Assembly: GCF_024713945.1 (NCBI RefSeq)
Contig: NC_134680.1
Location: 5,639,501 to 5,703,500 of the forward strand
Direction of reading: 5' to 3'
DNA length: 64,000 bases
From: Dermatophagoides farinae
Taxonomy: Eukaryota > Arthropoda > Arachnida > Sarcoptiformes > Pyroglyphidae
Program-made: the position numbers and the translations under genes
Shown: piece by piece, positions 10,082-21,059 of the stretch
Layout of the letters: each line of letters begins with the position of its first letter
How positions within the stretch are numbered: the first letter of the stretch is position 1
Notes under the pieces: model-generated
What the model was told of the DNA's origin: nothing
Seen by the model: the letters and a program-made list of their open reading frames with translations, nothing else
Databases searched by the model: none

Positions 10082-12446
10082 ATGACAACCAGTGTTAAAA
10101 TAGCCGTTTATCATTTATTTCTAATGGCAAGCCTTTTAATGACAACAATTGATTCAATCGTTTTGATTATTACCGTTTGGAATCATGGTAGTGGTCTACC
10201 AGATCGATCATCATCATCATCATCATCATCGCCGTTATCATTGAATTCAACGTTATTAATATCATCATCATCATCATTATTATTCCATGAAGAATCGATA
10301 CGTTCATTCGTATATTGTTTGATTGCAGCTGTTCGTCTATCATTTGCATTATTCATGTTAATATATAGCTATAGTTATGGTATTCGATATCAGGACCGTT
10401 TCCATTTATTCATACATTCAAAATATTTTCTATTGATCTGTATATTTCTATTTATATCCGGTTCAATTATTACTTATCAACAATTTGTTTGGTCATTAGT
10501 TATACAGATTATTCATCTTTATATTTCATTAATATATACATTCAAAGCATTTCTTTATCATTATGATGATAGCATTGATTGCCATATGGATTTTGGCCGT
10601 CGACCAGCCGAATTAGAAGAAAAAGAGAATGCTCCTAATAGTGGTAGTAGATCATTGGATAAAGCTGCAAAACGTTCTAGATATGGTAAGTAGAATTTGT
10701 TTGTTTTTTTTTAAATTTATTTAAAAAAAATTCTAATTTTAAATCACATACTCATTTACAGGAAAAGTATTATATTTTGTAAATAAAAATCTATTGGCTA
10801 TTTCTACATTAATGATGATTATATTATCAATATTCATTGCTATATTATTACGTAATACATTGATACCTGGAAAACCATGGACACAACGTCGATTATTACG
10901 TTTATCATTTGTTGGTGAAATATTTATACGTGTATTACTCAGTTTAATTGTACCATTGATTGGTACATCGATTGCATATGCATGTACTGGATTTGATCCT
11001 GAATCATCTGGTCGTATTATGTCGGAAGTTATTGTTTATTATCTGACTACAACCGGTTTTGCAGCTATTGAAGGTTTAATTATGGTCACAGCATTAAAAC
11101 CTGGTTATCATACAAGCAAAAAAGTAATTAAAACTGATAATAAAGATCTACAGCAACAACAACAACAACAAGATAATTCAACAAAAACATTATTGACCGT
11201 TACAATCGAAGATACAATATTGGATATTTGTCGTAATATTTTCACCGATAGTCTTTTTGGTTCATGGATCGATACATATCATACGAAATTAATACCACCA
11301 GATGATAGTCCAAATGATCCAAATATAGAGAATTGGCGAATCGAATCTACACAAGAACGTGGTGCAAACGTAATGTCCGTTGTTGTTGTTGGCCTATTGA
11401 TTGGATTGTCTGTAAATATGATACGTACACGTGGTGGCCGATTGATTGCCGAAATAATTGAAACAACCAATACAATTATGATGATGATTACATTGGCCGT
11501 TGTACAGACAGCACCGGTTTGTACGGTTTTTCTAATCATACCACAAATATTGATCGTTGATGATATTGGTGAAATGTTTCGTTTGGTTGGTTGGTTTACA
11601 TTAACCGTATTATTATCATTAGCAGTACATTGTCTAGTGATATTATCATTAATCTATTTATTATTGGTACGACATAATCCATATAAATTTCTGACCAATA
11701 TGTTTCCAGCTATATCTACAGCATTCGCTACTAGTTCCAGTTCAGCCACAATGTCGGTCACAATGCAATGTTTAGAACAGAATGCAGGTATTGAACCATC
11801 AATTGTAAGATTTGTCATTCCATTTGGATCCACAGTTAATATGGATGGTGCTGCATTATATGAATCGGTTGCTGCTATATTTGTTGCACAGTATCGAAGA
11901 AAATCATTGAATTTTGGTCAATTAGTAACTATTGCAATGACATCCATATTGGTCAGTATTGGTGCAGCTGGTATACCACAAGCCGGTATGATTACAACTG
12001 TGGTTGTATTAAATTCAATCGGTTTATCATTAGAAGATGCAGCATTAGTAATGGTCGTTGATTTTATGTTAGATCGTTTTCGTACCGTTGTCAATGTATT
12101 AGGTGATGCATTCGGTGCAGCTGTTGTTGGTAATCGATTAAAACATATGTTTAAAAATACAACAAATACGAATATTAATAAAAATGCTGGTCGATCACCG
12201 GCAATTACATCACCATCACAAACAACAACGACAACAACAACCGATGATAAGGATTTTAATCAAATAAAATTACGACAAATTGAATCAATAAAAGATGATG
12301 ATCTAACATCATTATCATCATCATCATCGATGACAACAATGGCAACATTATCAACACCAAAAACAATGTCATTTGATACAAAATCATCGACATCATCATC
12401 AATGGAAAAACAGAACAAATATCAATTAAATAAAACGGCTGTGTGA
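10082..12446 (+). CDS. Excitatory amino acid transporter (SLC1) with fused N-terminal four-helix domain
   Basis: Exons 10082-10685 and 10762-12446 (donor GTAAGT, acceptor TTTACAG, phase 1) give 762 residues. Residues from ~205 onward are a sodium-coupled glutamate/aspartate transporter. Hairpin-1 SSSSAT lies at ~526-531, NMDGAALYE at ~561-569, hairpin-2 AAGIPQAG at ~603-610 and the substrate-binding helix DRFRTVVNVLGD at ~639-650. The arginine and asparagine that bind the acidic substrate are kept. It would clear glutamate at synapses or epithelia. The family core normally begins close to its N-terminus; here ~200 extra residues with four predicted membrane helices and a long Ser-rich first loop precede it. 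The C-terminal ~100 residues are a Thr/Ser-rich cytoplasmic tail. If the intron is retained, the four-helix part stops two codons after the donor. Translation could start at another upstream exon. Confidence 0.85.
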
Positions 12447-12542
12447 ATAAATCATATCGTTTTTATTGATAATCACAACAACAACAACAACAACAACATC
12501 TTTGCCGATGAAATGAAATGAATGTTTTTTTTTATCAATTCG

Positions 12543-12548
12543 AATAAA
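12543..12548 (+). terminator. Polyadenylation signal of SLC1 gene
   Basis: AATAAA about 97 bp after the transporter stop codon, followed by an A-run and T-rich sequence. It is the first canonical signal downstream. Confidence 0.5.
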
Positions 12549-12587
12549 TTTTCAAAAAAAAAAATCTCATTTTTTGTTTTTCAACCG

Positions 12588-12601
12588 ACACTAGATGGCA
12601 G
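12588..12601 (+). promoter_or_regulatory. CTCF-like insulator motif
   Basis: ACACTAGATGGCAG matches the animal CTCF consensus CCASYAGRKGGCRS at 13 of 14 positions and is followed by GGCGCGCC, in otherwise strongly AT-rich DNA. It lies between the transporter and the next gene. The match is visible directly; function is an inference. Confidence 0.4.
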
Positions 12602-13165
12602 GCGCGCCTACAAACTTGTATTCGAATTTTTTGTTGTTGTTGTTGTCATCGATTTACTGTTCAATAATTTTTTTTTTTGGTATTGATTCCTTTATCGTCA
12701 TCATTCCATAATTTTTGTTTTTTGGAACAATCGAGAAACAAAAAAAGAATTTAAATGCAAGAAAAAAATGAAAAGATAAAATTATGAATTTATTCATTTA
12801 TTTTTGTGTGTGTGTGTGTTTGTTTGTGTCTGTTTTATTGGAATAAATTTTTTAGTTCATCGGAATTTTATCGATTCAAAATTTGGATCGATTCGATTGT
12901 CATGGATACCTACTAGACCACAACAAGATTATAGGAAACGAATGTGTTTATTTCAAAAAAAAAACAAACTTTTAATGATTTTTAAAAAAAAAAATTTACT
13001 TTTAAATTCGTTAATGATTTGTTCTTCGTAACGACAGCAACCTGAACAAAAACGGTAAAAAAACGTACGATTGTCTTACAATCAGTTTTTTATTTTTTTT
13101 TTCATTTGCTCCAGATAATAGTTGAAATTTATCGTCGATTCGTTCATGAACCAAAAGCCATCATC

Positions 13166-14144
13166 ATGCAATCAAACACAACAATCATTTATCCGGCTTC
13201 TTTTCTATTTCGAAAATGGTCACTTATCATAATAATATCATTGGATTTAATGATAATATTCTATACAACATTTGCATTAATAGGCCGTCTACAAATATTG
13301 GAAAATAATTCGAATGATATAACTGGAAATAATTATTATTCCGAATTATATCATAATCATCATATACATGGTAGTACATTGTTGATTCATAAAAATCTTT
13401 ATGATTCTGATGGTAATAATAATGATGATGATGATGATGATGATAATAAATGGATAAATCAAACATCATTGATAATGGAGATGAAACCAACGCAGGCTGC
13501 ATCAGCTATTAATCCATTCAATCTTTTTCCTACATTAGCATTTGATGTTGAAAATCCTACGACAATGATGACGACGACTACAACAACAACTATATCGACG
13601 GAAACGGATACATTTGATGCATTAACATCGAATAATGATGATGATGATGATGATGATCAAATTGATTATGATCGATATCATTATCATCATGAACAATTTA
13701 AAAATTCAAATAATGATCATACAAATTCATCAATATCATCAGAATCCGAACATCCTATTTGGTTTGAAATGTTTGAACATCGTATCTATCAACGTCCAAA
13801 GGTTTGTTTTTGATGATTTTGTCTGTTTGATGATGATGATAATGAACGTTTTCTTCAATCTATAGTTATTAGCTCAAGTAATGGCCAACTTTTTTGCTTA
13901 TATTGTATGTCTAATTGGTTTGATTGGCGTATTACGGGAAAATTATTTCCTTACAACTATTTATGCATGGTTTGGTTGTTTTTCATTGGCATCAAGCATT
14001 ATGATCTATGTTTGGACATGGGCACCGGAATTATTTGGAAAGATTATGTCGAATCTATTGTTTCTTATTCTATTATTCATGTATCTAAGAGATTTGGCTA
14101 CAATACGTTTACAAATTACTGAAAATATTATAATTGTTGCTTAG
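13166..14144 (+). CDS. Four-helix (tetraspan-type) membrane protein with long acidic loop
   Basis: Exons 13166-13801 and 13866-14144 (phase 0, donor GTTTGT) give 304 residues. A first hydrophobic helix near residues 14-36 is followed by a ~170-residue loop rich in Asp, Thr, Asn and His. Three more closely spaced helices come from exon 2, with a GLIGVLREN turn. I do not recognise a named family; the layout of one helix, a long loop and three helices is seen in several arthropod tetraspan and MARVEL-like proteins. The N-terminal addition on the neighbouring SLC1 transporter has the same layout, so the two may share ancestry. An acceptor-like CTCCAG just upstream suggests a leader exon. The exact start is the first in-frame ATG after it. 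Confidence 0.62.
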
Positions 14145-14434
14145 TAAACAAAAACAAAAAAAAAAAAAAATAGATTATTATATAATGTCATCATATGATC
14201 AAAAGAATATAAAAAAAAACAAATTACATATTGGTAAACATATTTTTTTAATGTTAATAATTTAACATAAATTGATCAATTCTCATTAATAATAATGATG
14301 ATGATAATAATGGAAATGAATATTAAATGTTGACAATGCCAAGATATCTATCAATAAAATCAATCGATTTTTTTCTTTCTTTCTTTCTCTCTATCTCGCT
14401 CTATTACTTTGTTGTTGCTATTATCATCATCATC

Positions 14435-16671
14435 ATGAATATGGATATGGAATTTTTAATTAAAATTTATATGGATATTAAAAATGAATACAAACAAATA
14501 ACGGGATTAGTGGATTTTGTTAATATCGATTTTCTTCAAACATGTCGACTAATAATAATTCACGGCCAATCATTTGTATTAGAACATTCGATGACTACGG
14601 TATCATACGCAAATGACATGTACATGAATGATGACAATGGTGTCGGTGGTGGTGGTGGTGGTCGTTTAACTACAGCTGCAGCTAAACAATGGATGAAAAT
14701 GTTGGCCGCTTCTAATCATCATCATAGACATCGATTCGATATGGATGGTAACCATAAATCATTGTTTCAATCGAGAGTAAATTTAATTGATAATTTAAGT
14801 TCACCAACTGGTAATGGTCAAGATTTTCTATCAATGTTGGATAGTGGTGGTGGTGGTGGTAGCGGTGGTCCCGTAAGTGATGAAAGTCATGGTACTGGAT
14901 CATTTATTGATCAACCGGATATATTGAATACATCGAAAACATCATCATTACAGGAACAAATGTCAACAATATCATCACATCATCATTGTCAACATTATCA
15001 TCATCATGGATTATACGTGATTGTCCACCATCATTACAATTATTAGTAAAATTCTATCGTTGTTTCGGTATATCATTCACTGGTATTATATTTATTAATG
15101 ATGATCATTTTGGATTACAAAAAACAACAACAAATCATACAATGATGATGGGTAAATCATCTACAACAAAAATCTATTCAAGTTCAATGTACAATTATAA
15201 TAACAATTATCATCAAAATCATTCAAAATCACATCATCATCGTCAACTACAGCAACAGCAACAACAACAATCAATGATGAATAAAAAATTTCATGATAAT
15301 GATGAAGAACGTTTTGGTCTACGAATGCAACGTTATTTCTTTATTGGATTAAATGTAACAATGTTGATTATATTTCTTCTTGTATTAGGTCGATTAGTTA
15401 ATGATAAATATTTAAATCGAATGAATAATCGTAATCAAACACTTGGAATGATGAACAGTAATGAAACGATTGGATCCGAATTGAATGGTACTGAATTGAT
15501 TGAAAAATTATCCGAATTTAATAATGAAACATTGAACAAATCAACAAATATTTGGGATGATTTTTTTCAATCAATCAATCTAAGTGAAAGTCATGATCAG
15601 ATACGTAGTTTGAAACCGATTCTATCGAATATAATCGATTTCCTTTATATAATTGTCGTTCTAGATGAATTGGTACCAATCATTTATCTATTGATACGTG
15701 GACGTCGACTAATTAGCCTATTGGTTAGAATTCCATTTATTGATCAATTTGATCATTGTAAACGATTTGCTTATCGTTCATTAATCATTGCATTCATGAC
15801 AGCATTATTCATCAATATAATTGGTTTCATTTCATTTAATCAAACATCTAAACAGATTTTTATGGACCCGGATAGTGATTTTGGTTCACGATTATTTACA
15901 TTGATTGCACCAATATTCAATACATTTCTATTCGTATATTTATCGGTTATACCGATAATGTTCATCTATACAATGATGTTATTTAGATTTGTTATTGAAA
16001 AATTATTGAACACATACGCTGTGGTTAATTTGGATGAAATATTGATGCTAAAATTGAAGACAAAACTTGGTGATCTAAATGATCAATTCAAAGATATTAT
16101 ACCGAAATTTGCATTACCATTGACAATACATTTTGCAACAAACATATTCATTATAATCAGTTCAGCATGTTATCTAATGATTGATCTTGGCCCAGAAGGT
16201 ACAACAAATACAGCATTCATATTTAGTTTGGGTATATTTTCATTTCTACGTTTAATTATTGTTGCTTGTTATGGTAATCTGCCTACAAATATTTGTCGTG
16301 ATCTTATACGTACTGTATATGAAAACCTGGAACAATGGAGCCTAAATGAATGGATGTGTTTTATGGAATTGAAACGATTACGTAAAGAATTTACTGTATC
16401 CATATTCTCGATGTATACAGTACGGCAATCATCAATATTGGCAATGTTAGGTTTTGCATTGAATTATATTGTCATACTATTACAAACGGAAAATTATCCA
16501 TCTGCACAGGTGGACAATTCCACATTGGCATCAAATATAACAAACGATACGGCATTGATGATGAACGATACAAATGTGGATGGAAATCTAACCAAACAAA
16601 TGCTTATCGAATCTGATCATCATAGTGAACCGATATTCGATACAAATCAATTATTTGAATGGTTTAATTGA
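14435..16671 (+). CDS. Gustatory-receptor-like 7TM protein, cluster 2 copy 1
   Basis: The main exon (14954-16671) encodes WIIRDCPPSLQLLVKFYR, several membrane helices and a C-terminal block ending NYIVILLQTEN, which fits the gustatory receptor last-helix motif. The N-terminal part (from ATG 14435) is in another frame. A 62-bp intron 14892-14953 (donor GGTACTG, acceptor TTACAG, phase 1) would join them into 724 residues; donors at 14877 and 14886 would also keep frame, and the strong GTAAGT at 14873 would not. The N-terminal ~170 residues are His/Gly-rich and unlike the sister copies. Unlike copies 2 and 3, this gene lacks the introns after FYR and after TYA. Predicted chemosensory receptor with unknown ligand. 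An earlier in-frame start exists at 14327, but its first residues look like translated UTR. Confidence 0.72.
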
Positions 16672-17063
16672 ATTTAATTCTACCACGCCACCACAACTGC
16701 TTTATTTGCACTTTCATTTTAGAGAGAGAGAAATTACTTTAAATATTCTAGTTAGATTATCCACTCACCATCATATATTGACCTTGACATTATGCAATTA
16801 TTCTTGTTATTAATGGAATTATTCAATTAAAATGATGAATATATCGATTCAGTATTTGTTGTTGTTGTTGATGTTGTAAATGATTAATTTGACACAAATT
16901 AATTAATTTATTATATATAAAAGTGTCAATTAATTAATTGTTTTTTATCAAGCCTGCTGTTTGATTATCGTTTGACAAGTTTGTGCTAGAAAAAATTTTG
17001 TTCCACTTTTCTTTGGAACAGTTCATCATACACAAATATAGAGATGTAGATTTAGAAGACAAA
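16672..17063. other. Promoter-type spacer within cluster 2
   Basis: AT-rich spacer between copies 1 and 2 of receptor cluster 2. It contains TTAATTAATT inverted motifs around 16895-16935 and a TATATAAAAG element. No coding sequence was seen. Confidence 0.4.
16914..16923 (+). promoter_or_regulatory. Possible TATA box for cluster 2 copy 2
   Basis: TATATAAAAG lies 140 bp before the ATG at 17064, leaving room for a leader of about 110 bases. Confidence 0.3.
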
Positions 17064-18961
17064 ATGTTTTCATCCATATCGAACGTCGTAGATTCCTATC
17101 GTGATGATGATGATGATGATGATCGTTATCGATGGATGGCAAACAATGGCAATGAAAATCATCAAATTTATAATAATTCAAATAATAAATCGATTGACCA
17201 TAATAATTTAATTGTTTTTGATTATCTGGAAAAATCAACAATGTTTGTCGGTTATAATGATTATGGATCAGTTAGTCATGATAATACTCATCATCAACAA
17301 TCATCATCAACAATGGCTAAAAATTTGAAAACAGAAAACAACAATCATCAAAAAACAATACCCGATTGGATCATTTTAGATTGTCCGCCATCATTGAAGT
17401 TCTTTATTCAATTTTTCAGGTAAATTAAATACTAATTCTTGTATCAATGAAATTTAGCTTCTTATTCATTCATTTAGATGGACTTCAGTCACATTCAATG
17501 GTGCTATATTCATTGACAATCATAATCGGCAACAAGAATTGAAGAATCGATATTGGATTTGGTTTAAACATTATTTGCTTGTGTTGTACACTCTATTTGC
17601 AATAGTGGGTCTATTTATGATTTTATTTGTTGAATTATATCAAGGATATTTTCAAAATACGATCCATCCAATATCATTATCATCTTCATCACAATTAATG
17701 AATTCGAATGAAACAATGATGACGAACGAATCATTCAACATCGTAACAATCGATTATTCTTCATCACCAATGAATCGAACAATAATTGATGGTGAAACAA
17801 ACGATTTATCATTTCAACAAATAATGAAAATACTTTATAATTGGTTCCATAACGATGATGATATAATCGAAACGGAAAAGTTGAAAACAATTTTACGGAA
17901 TATAATCAAATTATTGCTTGTGGTTCATGTTACTGATTCACAAATATTACTTAATTATTCAATGATTTCTGGTTTGCGTATTATTCGAAAATTAATGTCC
18001 ATACCATTTGTCAATGAATTTGATCATTCAAAACGTTTTGCATATCGATCATTGGCTATTGTTTATCTATTTATGGCTATAATTGTTAGTGCTGGATATA
18101 TTGTATTCAATAAAGAAAATTTTGACAAAATTCTGGATCCACAAATTTCAGCATATACTAGAACTATTAAAATCATTCAAATGTTTGGAATGGTGTCCGG
18201 ATTCTCATTCAAACTCATAACACCATTATTGTTTATCTATACAATGATGTTGTTCCGATTTTGTATTCAACGATTAATCAACACTTATGCAATGGGTAAG
18301 AATCGCTATACTGATTATTATACTGATACTAATACTGATTATTAATCCATTATTAGTGGACAATTTGGACGAAGTAAAAATGATTCAATTACGTACACAA
18401 TTATCCGATTTGAATGATCAATTCAAAGAAATTATACCTTGTTTCTCGTTTCCATTGACCGGATTGTTTGCTACAAGTATATTCATCATTATAAGTTCAT
18501 CCTGTTTTTTGATGATCAATAATTCATCAAGAGGCAATTATTATATTGCATTCGTATTCAATATAGGTTTACTTGCATTCATGCGTTTAATTGTTGTTGC
18601 TAGTTTTGGTAATCTACCAAGCAATTGTTGTCGTGATCTAGTACGTATTGTTTATGAAAATCTACAACAATGGCAACTAAATGAATGGATGTGTTTTATG
18701 GAACTAAAACGGCTACAAAAAGAATTTATTGTCAACATATCATCAATGTATACTGTACGACAATCATCAATATTGGCAATGTTAGGTTTTGCATTAAATT
18801 ATATTGTCATATTATTACAGACGGAAAATTTTTCTTCCACTAATTCATCTTCTTATTCATCCATCATTTCATCATATTCCAAACAAAATGATACTAATTT
18901 TAATAACGATAATGATGATGATGATACATTATTGATGAATTTCAATAATAATACACAATAG
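17064..18961 (+). CDS. Gustatory-receptor-like 7TM protein, cluster 2 copy 2
   Basis: Three exons, 17064-17419, 17478-18295 and 18357-18961, give 592 residues. Junctions are phase 2 after FIQFF (giving FFRWTSVTFNGAIF) and phase 1 after NTYAM. The N-terminal ~100 residues are Asp/Asn-rich and probably cytoplasmic; then come WIILDCPPSLKFF and seven helices. The third exon carries NEWMCFMELKRLQKEF and SILAMLGFALNYIVILLQTEN-type sequence, nearly identical to copies 1 and 3. The Ser/Asn-rich tail after the last helix is variable. Predicted ligand-gated chemosensory channel. Intron 2 contains several near-repeats of a CTGATTATTATA-like unit. The middle exon is 818 bp, exactly the length of that in copy 3. 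Confidence 0.75.
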
Positions 18962-19289
18962 TAGAAACAAATCAAACAACAATTTTCATTGACATGACTT
19001 GACTATGACAGTTTCTTTTTATCCACATCAAACACTCCGGATATTATTGAATAAACACTAATTTTGTTATATTAATTAATAATTTATTAAATGAAATTCC
19101 ACATTTAACATTTCGTTCATTTGCAGTCAGTTTCATGGATCATCATCATTTGAATACCGATAATCGACGAGTTATCAACTGATCCATCCATTCAATCGAA
19201 CATACACAAAAATTCATCGAATGATTCTCATTGATGATGTATGTAAAACAACGAATTTCGAATAAAATTTTTTGAAATTGTTAAAAAAA
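18962..19289. other. Spacer between cluster 2 copies 2 and 3
   Basis: AT-rich DNA with no open frame of note. It should hold the 3' end of copy 2 and the promoter of copy 3; I saw no clear TATA element. Confidence 0.35.
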
Positions 19290-20992
19290 ATGGATAATAA
19301 CACTGATGATGATGATGATGATAATCATCAAATGATGATTACAATGCCGACAACAACAACAACAACAACATCGATGATGATGAGACGATCAAATTCAAGT
19401 AAACGACCTAAATGGATTATTTATAATTGTCCACCATCATTAATGTTTTTAGTTAAATTTTATCGGTTTGTATTTGTATTTTTTATCGGTGGTGTTTTTT
19501 TCAGATTTTATCATTTTTAAAATGTTTAAAATTGTATAGAATTTTATCATTATCATTCTCTGGCGTTGTATTTGTATCGGATGGAAACAACAACAACAAC
19601 AATAACGGCCATCGTCATCATAATGATGATGATAATTATAATTGTTGGCTAATTTGTAAACATTATCTCTACACTATTCATGGTTGGTCAAATATTCTAT
19701 CATATTTGATTGCATTGTTGGCAAATTTATATCGTGAATATTTAATGGATATACATCAATCAACGATTGATTCCGTGATTTTTATGAAGATAAATGATAC
19801 ATCATCATCATCATCATCATCATTATTTCATCGATGGCTGAAAAATCATGGAGATGATGATGACCAAACAAATTCAATGTATCATTTATTACAATTATGT
19901 TTCCTGGGCAATAGTGATGAAGATTATATTGAAACGGCAAAATTGAAAACAATTCTAAGAAATATAATTAAATTACTTATGGTCGTAACATTTTTTGATA
20001 TGATGACCCTATTATTCTATATTGTAACTTCAGGTGGTCATATCATACGATTATTGATGAAAATTCCATATATCTATGATTTTGATCATTCACATCGATT
20101 TGCATATTGTTCATTGGGCATTACGATCATTATATCAACAGTGATTAGTTCAACCGGTTATATATTATTTCGTGGCAATATAATCAAACAGATTAATGAT
20201 CCAAACATTGAAATGATGACAAAAATACATCGAATTTCTGAATTATTCGTAATGATTTTAGGATTAATTTTTCTTTGTCTTGTACCCATAATGTTCATCT
20301 ATACGATGATGTTGTTTCGTTTTGCTATCCAACAATTGATGGATACCTATGCGATTGGTATGTTTTTGCAAATATTAAAAAAATTAGTAATTTTGTTTCG
20401 TTAACATTCGTATAATTTTTACTCACAATTAGCAAATAAATTGGATGAAACAAATATGGTGAAATTGAAAACAAAATTATCCGATCTAAATGACCAATAT
20501 AAAGAGATAATACCTTGGTTTTCTGTACCATTGACAGTGACATTATCATCCAGTGTATTCATCACAATAAGTTCGGCTTGTTTTCTGATGATCAACAATT
20601 CAACCAATGCTAATCTATACATTTCATTTGTATTGAATCTGGGTATATTTTCATTCATACGTTTAATTATTGTTGCCAGTTTTGGTAATCTACCGACAAA
20701 TATTTGTCGTGATCTTATACGTACTGTATATGAAAATCTGGAACATTGGAGCCTCCATGAATGGATGTGTTTTATGGAATTGAAACGTTTACGTAAAGAA
20801 TTTATTGTATCAATATTCTCGATGTATACAGTACGACAATCATCAATATTGGCAATGTTAGGTTTCGTATTGAATTATATTGTCATACTATTGCAAACGG
20901 AAAATTTTTCCACCGGTAATAATGATAATGTTGACAACAACAGCAGCAGCAGCAACAGCAACAACATTTCAAAGAATAATTTTCATCAATAA
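19290..20992 (+). CDS. Gustatory-receptor-like 7TM protein, cluster 2 copy 3
   Basis: Exons 19290-19465, 19540-20357 and 20433-20992 give 517 residues, with phase-2 and phase-1 introns in the same places as copy 2. The N-terminus is shorter than in the other copies, with an Asp run and a Thr run before KWIIYNCPPSLMFLVKFYR. Helices and loops follow, with a Ser run at ~19801-19824 in the first long loop. The end carries HEWMCFMELKRLRKEF and NYIVILLQTEN, then a short Asn/Ser tail. Nucleotide identity with copies 1 and 2 is visibly highest in the last ~250 coding bases. Predicted chemosensory receptor; ligand unknown. Confidence 0.75.
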
Positions 20993-21059
20993 AAAAAATC
21001 AAATTCGTATTTATTTTTGATTTCATTTTTTTTTTCTTTTTCTTTGTTGATCAATGTTA

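Larger units (their letters stand above)
12447..13165. other. Intergenic region between SLC1 and four-helix gene
   Basis: It holds the SLC1 3' UTR, a CTCF-like motif followed by a GC-rich octamer, a GT tract near 12806-12820, and a CTCCAG acceptor-like site at 13112-13117 that may end a leader intron of the next gene. I found no coding exon here. Confidence 0.4.

Noticed and set aside
12804-13031. 75-codon ORF upstream of the four-helix gene
   Set aside because: It starts in a GT repeat, reads mainly through homopolymers, and shows no domain or splice logic.
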